A DNA stretch of 64,000 bases from Saccharospirillum sp. MSK14-1 (GTDB taxonomy: Bacteria; Pseudomonadota; Gammaproteobacteria; Pseudomonadales; Natronospirillaceae), in NCBI RefSeq assembly GCF_003054965.1, contig NZ_MIES01000026.1, positions 124,001 to 188,000 on the forward strand. Reading direction: 5' to 3'. A program made the position numbers and the translations under genes. The first letter of the stretch is position 1, and every line of letters starts with the position of its first letter. Below, piece after piece: positions 25,281 through 33,227 of the stretch. The notes under the pieces are model-generated. The model ran no database searches and had not been told where the DNA came from. It saw only the letters and a list, made by a program, of their open reading frames with translations.

Positions 25281-25322
25281 GTCTCCCGTCTCCCGTCTCC
25301 CGTCTCCCGTCTCCCGTCTCCC
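25281..25322. repeat. Heptanucleotide tandem repeat, (GTCTCCC)x6
   Basis: Six perfect units of GTCTCCC. On the minus strand this is GGGAGAC repeated, giving six GGG runs separated by 4-base loops, a formal G-quadruplex motif. A single inverted copy, CGGGAGACG, lies at 25239-25247 and can pair with the first unit (25280-25288), making a stem-loop right after hpt. Unit number would be prone to slippage. Confidence 0.9.
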
Positions 25323-25355
25323 GTCCAGCATCTCCCAGCCGCATTCAAGATGCGG

Positions 25356-25388
25356 TTGTCATCGACTTGCCATCCAGTTGTCATACAC
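25356..25388 (+). promoter_or_regulatory. Pho box upstream of ppk
   Basis: Three direct repeats with exact 11-base period: TTGTCATCGAC, TTGCCATCCAG, TTGTCATACAC. This matches the PhoB site layout (TGTCA plus spacer, 11-bp units). The last unit ends 29 bases before the ppk ATG, suitable for PhoB activation under phosphate starvation. Confidence 0.75.
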
Positions 25389-25417
25389 TCGGGTAAACGA
25401 CCTTACCGAGTTCTGGC

Positions 25418-27502
25418 ATGAGCGAACCCCTTAGCGTTACTCCGGCCCACTTCATCAATCGCGAGCTGTCACTGCTCGAATTCCACGATCGGGTGCTGTC
25501 TCAGGCTGAAAATGATCAGATTCCGGCGCTCGAACGGCTGCGCTTTCTGTGCATTTCCAGCACCAATCTGGATGAGTTTTTCGAAATCCGCGTCGGCGGT
25601 CTGAAAGAGCGTTTCGAAGCCGGTTCAACGCTCACCGGCCCGGAAGGGCTGACGCCACGCCAACAATTGGATGATATTGCAGAACGTGCTCACCATTTGG
25701 TCGACCGGCAATATCAGATCCTCAACCAGCAACTCCTGCCGCTGCTGGCCGAGCATCACATTCGCGTGATCAAACGCGAAGACTGGAGCGATGCGCAAAC
25801 CGCCTGGTTGCAGCAATTTTTTGAACACGAAGTCCTGCCGCTGTTGAGTCCGATCGGGCTCGATCCGGCACATCCCTTTCCGCGCATTCTTAATAAAAGT
25901 CTGAATTTTATCGTTAAGCTCGACGGCAAAGACGCCTTCGGCCGGAACTCCGGTCAGGCGATTGTGCAATGCCCGCGTGCGCTGCCGGATATGATTCAAC
26001 TGCCAGCCGATGAAACCGGTTCAGGTTCGCAAGACTTTGTCTTTCTGTCGTCCATCATTCACTACTTTATGGACGAAATTTTCTTTGGTATGACGGTCAA
26101 AGGCTGCTATCAATTCCGCGTCACCCGTAACTCCGATTTGTTTGTTGACGAAGAAGAAAGCGGCGACCTGCGTCGCGCCATCGAAGGCGAACTGGTGTAT
26201 CGCCAATACGGTGATGAAGTCCGCCTGGAAGTGGCCGCGAATTGCCCCGATGAACTGCTGGTATTTTTGTTCAAACAATTCGAAATTACTGAAACGGATT
26301 TATACCGAGCCGATGGACCGGTGAATCTCAATCGGCTAGCCAGCCTGATTGATTTGGTAGCCCGACCAGAATTGCTTTACCCGCCATTTGATGCGCGCGT
26401 TCCACGTGTGTTACGTCGCAAAGCCAACATTTTTGATGCCATTAAAAAAAGCGATATTTTGCTGCATCATCCATTCGATTCCTTTATGCCAGTGGTCGAT
26501 TTTATTCGACAGGCGGCGAAAGACCCGAACGTTCTGACCATCAAACAAACGCTGTATCGCACCGGTGCGAATTCGATCATCGTGGATGAATTGGTCGCTG
26601 CTGCAAAAGCCGGAAAAGAAGTCACCGTCATCATCGAATTACTGGCGCGTTTTGATGAAGAAGCCAACGTGGTGTTAGCCGAGCGATTACAAGAATATGG
26701 CATCCATGTGGTCTACGGCATCGTTGGTTATAAAACCCACGCTAAGATGCTGATGGTGGCACGTCGCGAAGGCGATAAGCTGCGACATTACGTGCATCTG
26801 GGGACAGGCAACTACCATCCGAAAACCGCTCAGGTGTATACAGACTACGGCTTATTAACCTGCAACAAACAGATTGGCGATGACGTCTATCGCGTGTTTT
26901 TGCAACTGACCAGCTTAGGCAAGGTGAGCAAACTCGACACCTTATTTCAGTCGCCTTTTACGCTGCACAAAACCATGATGCGCCGCATAGAACGTGAAAT
27001 AGAAAACGCTCAGGCGGGCAAAGCCGCGCGCATCATTTTGAAGATGAATTCGCTCTACGAAGAGCAACTGGCCCGCAAACTGTATGAAGCCAGTCAGGCG
27101 GGTGTTCAGATTGATTTGATCGTTCGCGGTGTGTGTCAGATTCGCCCCGGTTTACCCGGGGTTTCAGACAACATTCGCGTGCGTTCCATCGTGGGTCGTT
27201 TCCTTGAGCACACCCGTGCTTACTGCTTCCACAACGATGGTGATCCGGAGGTGATTCTCGCCAGTGCGGACTGGATGAGCCGCAATATGTTTCACCGGGT
27301 AGAGATCGGCTTTCCGCTGTTAACGAAAAAGCTGCGCGATAAAGTCATCAAAGATCTGGAAAGCTATCTGGCCGATAATTCTCAGGCCTGGGAGCTCGAC
27401 AGCGATGGTCATTATCAGCTTTGCCGTCCGGGTTCGGATGAACCGATCTTGGCGCAGCAAAGCTTATTGGATGACGCCATCCAAGGTGCTGGTTCTAACT
27501 GA
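25418..27502 (+). CDS. ppk: Polyphosphate kinase 1
   Basis: 694 residues, the usual length. PPK1 polymerises the ATP gamma-phosphate into polyphosphate, via a phospho-histidine intermediate. The N-terminal domain starts with FINRELSLLEFHDRVLSQAE and LRFLCISSTNLDEFFEIR. The catalytic domains contain IKQTLYRTGANSIIVDEL, then GYKTHAKMLMVARRE with the autophosphorylated His, HLGTGNYHPKTAQVYTDYGL, and the second catalytic segment LIVRGVCQIRPG. A Pho box lies just upstream. It converges on ppx with a 1-base gap, so the two are opposed rather than in one operon as in E. coli. Confidence 0.97.
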   Translation: MSEPLSVTPAHFINRELSLLEFHDRVLSQAENDQIPALERLRFLCISSTNLDEFFEIRVGGLKERFEAGSTLTGPEGLTPRQQLDDIAERAHHLVDRQYQILNQQLLPLLAEHHIRVIKREDWSDAQTAWLQQFFEHEVLPLLSPIGLDPAHPFPRILNKSLNFIVKLDGKDAFGRNSGQAIVQCPRALPDMIQLPADETGSGSQDFVFLSSIIHYFMDEIFFGMTVKGCYQFRVTRNSDLFVDEEESGDLRRAIEGELVYRQYGDEVRLEVAANCPDELLVFLFKQFEITETDLYRADGPVNLNRLASLIDLVARPELLYPPFDARVPRVLRRKANIFDAIKKSDILLHHPFDSFMPVVDFIRQAAKDPNVLTIKQTLYRTGANSIIVDELVAAAKAGKEVTVIIELLARFDEEANVVLAERLQEYGIHVVYGIVGYKTHAKMLMVARREGDKLRHYVHLGTGNYHPKTAQVYTDYGLLTCNKQIGDDVYRVFLQLTSLGKVSKLDTLFQSPFTLHKTMMRRIEREIENAQAGKAARIILKMNSLYEEQLARKLYEASQAGVQIDLIVRGVCQIRPGLPGVSDNIRVRSIVGRFLEHTRAYCFHNDGDPEVILASADWMSRNMFHRVEIGFPLLTKKLRDKVIKDLESYLADNSQAWELDSDGHYQLCRPGSDEPILAQQSLLDDAIQGAGSN

Positions 27503-27503
27503 A

Positions 27504-29039
27504 TTAAGGGTCGTTGGCGTCCATCGCAGGCAGCTGTAACTGGAAGCCCAGTTTGTTCAGATACTGGGCTTCCTGTTCCAGATCGGCCTGGGTCAAACTG
27601 TGGTCTTCCCACCAGTCGGCGGTAGCGATCAACATCAGATCGGTATCATCCAAGCGCAGCGAAATACCTTCAGACTGACTGCCGGTCCGGGCGCGATGCA
27701 ATACCACCGCCAAACGAAACATCGCCAGTAACGTCGGTAAAATCGCCCGATCTTCATCGCTTAAATTCGCCAGCGCATCGGCGTCTGGTTTTTTGCGGTG
27801 ATGTTGAATCAAAAACGTCAGTCGTTGCTGTTCTTCACGACTGAAACCAGCCAAGTCACAATGCTGCACGATGTATGCAGAATGTTTGTGGAACTGGTTA
27901 TGGCTGATGTCCAAACCGACCTCGGCCAGCTGCGCCGCCCAACGCAAATAATTGTTCCACGGATGTGGATCGCTTAGCCCCAACGCTTCGACATTGTCGT
28001 TCAAAAAACCTTCGGCGGTGGCGGCGACGCGCTCGGCCTGTGCGGCATCGGCATGAAAGCGCTGCGCCAGGTGTGTCACACCACGACTGCGCACATCTTC
28101 CTGGTCGAGCCGGCCAATCAAATCGTACAACAGGCCTTCACGCAACGCCCAGGGTGAGGCTTCCATGCTGTCTAAACCCAAGCCTTCAAAAACGGCGCGC
28201 AATACGATTAAACCGCCAACAAACACCGGCTGGCGGTCACTGCCCAATCCATTAGGTTTAAAGTCGTCAACGGACTTAGCCTGACCAGCTTGGTCGCACA
28301 ATTCATCCAGCAAAGCGCGAGTGATGATGGGTGAACCGGTGGTCGCTTCGGCGACTTTGGAAATGGCCTTTATCGAACCGGAACAACCAATAGCACGCTG
28401 CCAGCCCACCGATAAAAATTCGTCACGAACGGGTTCAATTTTTTGCAGGCAAAAGGTGGTGGCTTTCTTCACCGCTTTTTTGCTCAGCGCGCCGGACTCG
28501 AAAAACTCGCGCATCAAGGCAACGCACCCCATGCCGAGACTTTCCAATTGCAGCGGCTGGAATTGTTCGCCGACAATCACCTCGGTACTGCCGCCGCCAA
28601 TGTCGACAACCAGACGACGATCGAGTTCGTCGTCCAAACCCTGAGCCACACCTTGATAAATCAGTCGTGCCTCTTCGGCGCCGGCAATGACATCGATGCG
28701 ATGGCCCAGCGCCTGCTCTGCTTTGGTTAAAAATGCGGCCGAGTTGGTCGCCTTGCGCAAAGTCCGCGTGCCCACGGCTCGCACCGCTGAAGCCGGTAAA
28801 TGGCTGATGCGCTGACCAAAGCGGCTGAGACATTCCAGCGCGCGACGCTGCGACAAATCGTCTAAAGCGCCATCTTCGCTTAAGCCAAAACCCAGACGAA
28901 CCGGCTCTTTGATGCGGTCGAGCACGGTCAGTTCGCCTTTATCCAGACGAGCGACAATCATATGAAAAGAATTGGAACCCAGATCGATAGCGGCCATCTC
29001 TTCGACCCGGTTTCGCCAGAAATCCGACAACTTAAGCAT
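27504..29039 (-). CDS. ppx: Exopolyphosphatase (Ppx/GppA family)
   Basis: About 511 residues from the ATG at 29039 (an in-frame TTG at 29045 is less likely). Ppx releases phosphate from polyphosphate ends; relatives also hydrolyse pppGpp. The ASKHA phosphatase core is clear: MAAIDLGSNSFHMIVARL, VRAVGTRTLRKATN, VDIGGGSTEVIVGEQF and IGCSGSIKAISKV. The C-terminal HD-like helical part (about 310-510) includes WAAQLAEVGLDISHNQFHKHS. Length equals E. coli Ppx (513). It faces ppk tail-to-tail. Being next to ppk supports Ppx over GppA, but both activities are possible. Confidence 0.95.
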   Translation of the reverse strand: MLKLSDFWRNRVEEMAAIDLGSNSFHMIVARLDKGELTVLDRIKEPVRLGFGLSEDGALDDLSQRRALECLSRFGQRISHLPASAVRAVGTRTLRKATNSAAFLTKAEQALGHRIDVIAGAEEARLIYQGVAQGLDDELDRRLVVDIGGGSTEVIVGEQFQPLQLESLGMGCVALMREFFESGALSKKAVKKATTFCLQKIEPVRDEFLSVGWQRAIGCSGSIKAISKVAEATTGSPIITRALLDELCDQAGQAKSVDDFKPNGLGSDRQPVFVGGLIVLRAVFEGLGLDSMEASPWALREGLLYDLIGRLDQEDVRSRGVTHLAQRFHADAAQAERVAATAEGFLNDNVEALGLSDPHPWNNYLRWAAQLAEVGLDISHNQFHKHSAYIVQHCDLAGFSREEQQRLTFLIQHHRKKPDADALANLSDEDRAILPTLLAMFRLAVVLHRARTGSQSEGISLRLDDTDLMLIATADWWEDHSLTQADLEQEAQYLNKLGFQLQLPAMDANDP

Positions 29040-29105
29040 GGGCAATGCAACCTAACAGGCAAACTGCGACAATGCTGACTCAGCTTTATGACAGGAGCAA
29101 GGACG

Positions 29106-29660
29106 ATGGCCATCCATTCATTTCGCCACCATACCCCCCAACTGGGGCAGGCGGTTTTTGTCGATCCGAGCGCAGTGGTCATTGGCGACGTGACACTGGG
29201 TGATGATGTTTCTGTCTGGCCTGGCGCCATTGTGCGCGGCGACATGCACCGTATCCGTATTGGTGCTCGCACTTCGGTGCAGGATGGTGTGGTACTGCAC
29301 ATCACTCATGCCAGCGATTACAACCCGGATGGGTTTCCACTGACCATCGGCGCTGACGTCACCATCGGCCATCAAGCCTGTCTGCACGGCTGCACCATAG
29401 GCAATGAAGTGCTGATTGGTATCGGCGCGACCGTCCTCGATGGCGCTGTCGTTGAAGACCAGGTTGTCATCGGTGCCGGTTCATTGGTGCCGCCGGGTAA
29501 ACGGTTGGCATCAGGCTTTCTATACGTGGGTTCACCCGCCCGGCAAAAACGCGCGCTGACTGAGAAAGAGCTGAGCTACTTCCGCTACTCAGCCGCCAAC
29601 TACGTCAAGTTGAAAGACGAATACCGTACCGAAGGCCTGAACGGTGTTACGGAATCCTGA
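29106..29660 (+). CDS. Gamma-class carbonic anhydrase family protein
   Basis: 184 residues from the ATG at 29106, which has AGGAG at a good distance; the ATG at 29088 would leave that SD inside the gene. It is a left-handed beta helix of hexapeptide repeats: VVIGDVTLGDDVSVWPGAIVRGD, then TIGHQACLHGCTIG, VLIGIGATVLDGAVV and VVIGAGSLVPPG. Candidate zinc ligands are the His in VLHITH and the two His of IGHQACLHGC. Many such proteins (YrdA-like) hydrate CO2 weakly or not at all, so the activity needs testing. A terminator-like hairpin follows. Confidence 0.92.
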   Translation: MAIHSFRHHTPQLGQAVFVDPSAVVIGDVTLGDDVSVWPGAIVRGDMHRIRIGARTSVQDGVVLHITHASDYNPDGFPLTIGADVTIGHQACLHGCTIGNEVLIGIGATVLDGAVVEDQVVIGAGSLVPPGKRLASGFLYVGSPARQKRALTEKELSYFRYSAANYVKLKDEYRTEGLNGVTES

Positions 29661-29676
29661 CAGCCAGTGTCTGGCA

Positions 29677-29700
29677 AAAAGTTTCGTTGACGAAACTTTT
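29677..29700 (+). terminator. Hairpin after the gamma carbonic anhydrase gene
   Basis: A perfect 11-bp inverted repeat, AAAAGTTTCGT and ACGAAACTTTT, with a 2-base centre, 16 bases after the stop. The A- and T-rich arms make it usable in both directions. Confidence 0.65.
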
Positions 29701-29808
29701 CAACTTGAGCCTTTGTAAAGGTTCGGATAAAGTTGCCCAAGTTGAAACGCACTGTTTCAGCTTTTTAACCCTTAACACGAATTCACTGCATCAGAACGGA
29801 GGTTAGCT

Positions 29809-29907
29809 ATGCGAATCATCATCCATCCATATGCGAAAAATACCTCTTGCTCCGCCCGCCAAATGGCGACCGGAGTGAATACTCTGTTGCGTCCGCGAAT
29901 CGTGTAA
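29809..29907 (+). CDS. Candidate 32-residue small protein
   Basis: A very short ORF with a strong ribosome binding site (GGAGG 6 bases before the ATG). The product begins MRIIIHPYAKNTS and is basic (Arg/Lys-rich) with one Cys and a hydrophobic C-terminus TLLRPRIV. It is too short for family assignment. A stable GC hairpin (29921-29943) follows the stop after 13 bases, so start and end signals frame it neatly. It could also be a leader or regulatory transcript in which translation matters more than the product. Confidence 0.4.
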   Translation: MRIIIHPYAKNTSCSARQMATGVNTLLRPRIV

Positions 29908-29920
29908 CACCTGCCTCACG

Positions 29921-29943
29921 AGCCGCGGATTGAAGCCGCGGCT
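29921..29943 (+). terminator. GC-rich hairpin after the small ORF
   Basis: Stem AGCCGCGG / CCGCGGCT with a 7-base loop, 13 bases after the 32-residue ORF. No T-run follows, so intrinsic termination is uncertain. Confidence 0.4.
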
Positions 29944-30025
29944 TGTACTGCTATAGCACCACAAAACAGTTCCCCTCCCAGGCTCCAATCCGTCGCTCCA
30001 GGCTTAATCAACTGGAGAATGAACC

Positions 30026-30259
30026 ATGTTAGTCAACAAACTGATCAACCATCTGCAACGCCGCCGGGAACTGAACCAGTGGCTGAAAGAAAAACGCCAA
30101 GACCGCTATCTGGCAAACCAGCTCAGCGAACACATTCAGAACGATATTGGCTTACACCACCAAGCGAACGAACGCCCGTTGACGTGGAAGACGGTCAAAG
30201 AAGAGCGCCGGGAGCAAGCCAGCGTCGGCAAGGAGAGAGCCGGGCCCGGTAGCGCCTAA
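30026..30259 (+). CDS. Small basic protein, DUF1127 (YjiS)-like
   Basis: 77 residues. The segment RRELNQWLKEKRQDRYLANQ then LSEHIQNDIGLHHQANE recalls the DUF1127/YjiS pattern, in which an Arg-rich helix is followed by L-x-D-I-G-L. The start at 30026 is chosen because GGAG lies 8 bases upstream; an overlapping frame from 30019 has no such spacing and reads as low-complexity. DUF1127 proteins in other bacteria are small RNA- or phosphate-related regulators, but the match here is limited to about 40 residues and no function is assigned. The gene is isolated and followed by a strong terminator. Confidence 0.65.
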   Translation: MLVNKLINHLQRRRELNQWLKEKRQDRYLANQLSEHIQNDIGLHHQANERPLTWKTVKEERREQASVGKERAGPGSA

Positions 30260-30261
30260 CG

Positions 30262-30316
30262 ATGGGGAGCATCCATTCCGTCAGAGACGACGCTGACAGG
30301 ATGCTCCCCATTTTTT
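30262..30316 (+). terminator. Intrinsic terminator
   Basis: A long stem, ATGGGGAGCATCC and GGATGCTCCCCAT, with an inner GTCAG/CTGAC stem, followed by a run of T. It starts two bases after the stop of the DUF1127-like gene and is the clearest intrinsic terminator in the window. Confidence 0.9.
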
Positions 30317-30406
30317 GTGTCGGGGCGCCAAGGCAGATCCGCACCCCGACGACACTTGCTTTATCCCCCCCCGCTCAGTGATAGACTGCCAACAAGCCCC
30401 TCAGAT

Positions 30407-31642
30407 ATGGCTTGTATGCGCACCGACATCGAACGCCTCTACCAACAAGAAAACCGCCGCGTTCTCGCCACCTTGATTCGTCTGCTCGGCGATTTCGATC
30501 TGGCTGAAGAAGCCTTGCACGAAGCCTTTATGGCTGCACTCAAGCAATGGCCCGAAGACGGCATACCCGATAACCCCCGCGCCTGGCTGGTGTCCGCCGG
30601 ACGCTTCAAAGCCATTGACCAACTGCGCCGCCGAAACCGGCATCGCGATGCCGTCGATGAACTCACCATCCAATCACTGATCGAGCAAGACGCCGAACCC
30701 GAAGTTGACGATCACAGCATCGACGATGACCCACTGCGGCTGATTTTTACCTGCTGTCACCCAGCATTGGCCAGGTCCGCTCAGTTGGCACTGACCCTGC
30801 GCGAAGTCTGCGGCTTGCGCACCGAAGAAGTGGCACGCGCTTTTCTGACCAAAACCCCGACCATCGCCCAGCGCATCGTGCGCGCTAAAACCAAGATTCG
30901 TGACGCTGGTATTCCTTACGAAGTCCCCGAGCGCCACGAACTGGCGGAACGGCTGGAATCGGTATTGGCTGTGGTTTATCTGTTGTTCAACGAAGGGTAT
31001 GCGCCGTCTGATGGGGATGCGCTGACTCGCCCAGATCTGGCTGAAGAAGCCATTCGCCTCGGTCGCATGTTGGCGGCGCTGTTGCCCGAACCGGAAGTGC
31101 TCGGTCTGCTCGCTTTGATGTTGCTGCACCATTCGCGCCGACCCGCGCGCAGCGACGCCACCGGTGAATTGGTCCGACTGCAGGATCAGGATCGCAGCCT
31201 GTGGGACCAACTGTTGATCGCAGAAGGCTGTGCCTTGGTCCCCCGTGCCCTGACGCCCGGCGGCATTGGTCCTTATGGTTTACAAGCCGCCATCGCGGCG
31301 CTGCACGCCGAAGCCAGAACCTTTGCAGAGACCGATTGGGCGCAAATTCTTGGCCTTTATGAGGCACTGCTGCAATTGACGCCCTCACCCATCATTGCTT
31401 TAAACCGGGCGGTGGCACTGGGAATGAGCCAGGGAGCGGCTGCGGGGCTTGCCGCCGTCGATGCCTTACTGAACGATCCAACCTTGCAGCATTATCACCT
31501 GACGTTCGCAGCACGCGCCGACTTTTGTCGCCAACTCGGGCAAGTGGAGCACGCACGCGTTGCTTACCAACAGGCATTGACACTGACCTCACTGGCGCCC
31601 GAGCAACGCTTTCTGCAACGCCAATTACAGACGCTGGGATAA
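30407..31642 (+). CDS. ECF42-type RNA polymerase sigma factor with C-terminal TPR-like extension
   Basis: About 411 residues from the ATG at 30407 (ATG 30416 is also possible; the frame runs on to a GTG at 30317 without family resemblance). Sigma region 2 is RVLATLIRLLGDFDLAEEAL then HEAFMAALKQWPEDG and NPRAWLVSAGRFKAIDQLRR; region 4 is LTLREVCGLRTEEVARAFL then TIAQRIVRAKTKIR. The 200-residue C-terminal part (YLLFNEGYAPSDGD, PSPIIALNRAVALG, HYHLTFAARADFCRQLG) is the helical extension of group ECF42, which has no anti-sigma factor and sits beside DGPF/YCII genes, as here. Confidence 0.93.
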   Translation: MACMRTDIERLYQQENRRVLATLIRLLGDFDLAEEALHEAFMAALKQWPEDGIPDNPRAWLVSAGRFKAIDQLRRRNRHRDAVDELTIQSLIEQDAEPEVDDHSIDDDPLRLIFTCCHPALARSAQLALTLREVCGLRTEEVARAFLTKTPTIAQRIVRAKTKIRDAGIPYEVPERHELAERLESVLAVVYLLFNEGYAPSDGDALTRPDLAEEAIRLGRMLAALLPEPEVLGLLALMLLHHSRRPARSDATGELVRLQDQDRSLWDQLLIAEGCALVPRALTPGGIGPYGLQAAIAALHAEARTFAETDWAQILGLYEALLQLTPSPIIALNRAVALGMSQGAAAGLAAVDALLNDPTLQHYHLTFAARADFCRQLGQVEHARVAYQQALTLTSLAPEQRFLQRQLQTLG

Positions 31643-31645
31643 CCC

Positions 31646-31672
31646 TGTCGAAACCCGCCACCGTCTAGCGAC
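31646..31672 (+). promoter_or_regulatory. Putative ECF42 promoter of the first DGPF gene
   Basis: TGTCGA, 17-base spacer, CGAC. The same two boxes with the same spacing recur before the second DGPF gene (33166-33192), and the bases after the first box (AAACCCGCC versus AAATCCGCC) are also shared. TGTCGA is the -35 element I recall for ECF42 promoters. The site is 28 bases before the ATG. Confidence 0.65.
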
Positions 31673-31700
31673 TACGACAAAACAACGACGGAGAAACGCC

Positions 31701-32075
31701 ATGCAATACTTAGCACTGGTCTACTACAGCGAAGCCAAGATGGCCGAACTGTCCACCGATGACTGGGATGCCCTGAACCGCGAATGCATTGCTTGCGGTG
31801 AAAACCTCAGCGCCGCTGGTCAAATGCTCGATGGTCGACCGCTCATGCCAGTGGAAACGGCCACTACCGTTCGCGTACGCGATGGCAAAGTGACCGTCAC
31901 CGACGGACCTTTCGCCGAAACCCGCGAACAGTTGGCTGGGTTTTATTTACTGGAAGCGAGGGATTTGAATCAAGCCATTCAACTGGCCGGAAAAATTCCG
32001 CCGGCAAGGTATGGCAGTGTGGAAGTAAGGCCAGTGCGGGAATTAAAGAGTGACGGGAACGACCATTATCGTTAA
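31701..32075 (+). CDS. DGPF/YCII-family protein
   Basis: 124 residues, one YCII-like domain of ferredoxin fold. The name-giving motif appears in VTVTDGPFAETREQLAGFYL, preceded by MQYLALVYYSEAKM and MLDGRPLMPVETATTVRVRDG. Members are encoded beside ECF42 sigma factors and are expressed from their promoters; the catalytic role is not known, though distantly related YCII enzymes cleave chlorinated lactone-type compounds. SD GGAG lies 10 bases before the ATG. It follows the sigma gene by 58 bases, with its own putative promoter between. Confidence 0.92.
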   Translation: MQYLALVYYSEAKMAELSTDDWDALNRECIACGENLSAAGQMLDGRPLMPVETATTVRVRDGKVTVTDGPFAETREQLAGFYLLEARDLNQAIQLAGKIPPARYGSVEVRPVRELKSDGNDHYR

Positions 32076-32373
32076 TCCAATAAATGGCACACTAAACTCA
32101 GTCGTTCATTCATTAGGTTCTATTTTGCTAAAAACTGTTCAAAAAATTAAGCAAACCTCAAGCGAAAGGGACTGAGGTACGACTGATACACCCGAAAGAA
32201 CATTTCAAACGACCACCATTAATACCCATGATACTTTGATTATCGGACGGAATAGGACAAATAATGAAAACAGACAATCGGGTACTTCGATCGAAACAGT
32301 AAGGTTGACAACTTAACCTAAGACTATCGCTTTGCTAAATCGCGCATAGCCAGGAAAAACGGGTAATTTGCTT

Positions 32374-32706
32374 ATGGAACAACATGGAAAGCGGAAACTA
32401 AAAATCCTATTGCTCTGGTTAGGTTTTTTTTTCGGCATGCTGATACTCGCTGTTCTCTATCGCCATGGCGGCAACATTAATGGCAAAGACCACCCCATTT
32501 TAATTGCTGCGCTGCTACCACTTTTTACAGGGTTTGCTGTTGTATTCTACGTCGTTCTTTGGGAGTTGTTTGTTGAATTTAAATGGAAATTACTGGTCAT
32601 ATTGTTACTAATTCCCTTCCCAGCACTGTTTTACCTGACTGTCTACGCTGTCTTTTTGGTGAAGCTGGTTCGTGATTCCATCTACGTATTCCGTTTCAAC
32701 AAATAA
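32374..32706 (+). CDS. Small hypothetical membrane protein
   Basis: 110 residues from the ATG at 32374. Three hydrophobic segments are visible: about 10-28 (LLLWLGFFFGMLILAVL), 41-63 (ILIAALLPLFTGFAVVFYVVL) and 72-95 (LLVILLLIPFPALFYLTVYAVF). The ends are basic (QHGKRKLK at the start, FRFNK at the end). No family recognised. Local base composition is clearly more AT-rich than the flanking genes, and the roughly 300 bases upstream are also AT-rich and gene-free, consistent with acquired DNA placed between two DGPF genes. The SD is weak. Confidence 0.6.
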   Translation: MEQHGKRKLKILLLWLGFFFGMLILAVLYRHGGNINGKDHPILIAALLPLFTGFAVVFYVVLWELFVEFKWKLLVILLLIPFPALFYLTVYAVFLVKLVRDSIYVFRFNK

Positions 32707-32798
32707 CCAACCCAATGACTTTTTGAATTGGTTATTGAGTGGACTCTGCTTATCGAACGTCTTTTTGAAAAAATTTAGAGCCTGATAGGACATGTCCC

Positions 32799-33158
32799 TT
32801 GATCATCTGTAAAACCAAAAGGTTGGCGCTGCGCAAAGCGCAGCTCGATGATGTGGCCTTTCACCTTGAATTGCTTAACGAGCCCGCTTGGCACCAGTAC
32901 ATTGCGCCGCATTCGATCGACAACATCGAAAAAGCAGCCGATTACATCGAACAAAAATGCTGTCCAGCTATCGCCAACAGGGCTTTGGTTTATGCGCACA
33001 AGACGCTGACTCTGAATCAGATTCTCGCCATCGTTAAACCCGTCAATCACCGTTCTATCGCTTTACTAGACAGGCTCGGCTTTGGTTACCAGTCCAATTT
33101 TACTCATCCGGATTCTGACGAATACTTGTCGTTGTATAACAAACTACTCGAAGGATAA
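32799..33158 (+). pseudogene. Remnant of a RimJ/RimL-like GNAT acetyltransferase
   Basis: The frame encodes 119 residues where the family has about 170. The N-terminal KTKRLALRKAQLDDVAFHLE and the C-terminal ILAIVKPVNHRSIALLDRLG are both typical, but the acetyl-CoA-binding middle is missing. At the A-run 32953-32957 the normal continuation (MLSSYRQQGFGL) is in another frame, which one extra A would restore; after GFGL the sequence jumps to the YAHKTL helix near the C-terminus. So the copy has both a homopolymer frameshift and a deletion of roughly 150-180 bases. The only start in frame is TTG, with AGGA 8 bases before it. It may still be translated, but it should be inactive. Confidence 0.75.
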
Positions 33159-33165
33159 AAAAGGC

Positions 33166-33192
33166 TGTCGAAATCCGCCTAGCTGATTCGAC
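33166..33192 (+). promoter_or_regulatory. Putative ECF42 promoter of the DGPF-VOC gene
   Basis: TGTCGA, 17-base spacer, CGAC, identical in boxes and spacing to the site at 31646-31672. It lies 35 bases before the ATG of the DGPF-VOC fusion. Confidence 0.65.
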
Positions 33193-33227
33193 CAAATGAA
33201 CAAACCCCAACCGTCAGGAGCCCCATC

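Noticed and set aside
30019-30252. Frame overlapping the DUF1127-like gene
   Set aside because: Its ATG is too close to the SD, and the product is Pro/Arg-rich low complexity; the +1 frame has the DUF1127-like pattern.
30318-30350. TGTCGG near the sigma-factor gene as an autoregulatory ECF42 site
   Set aside because: The -35-like box has a mismatch and no CGAC lies at 16-18 bases; the nearest is at 23.
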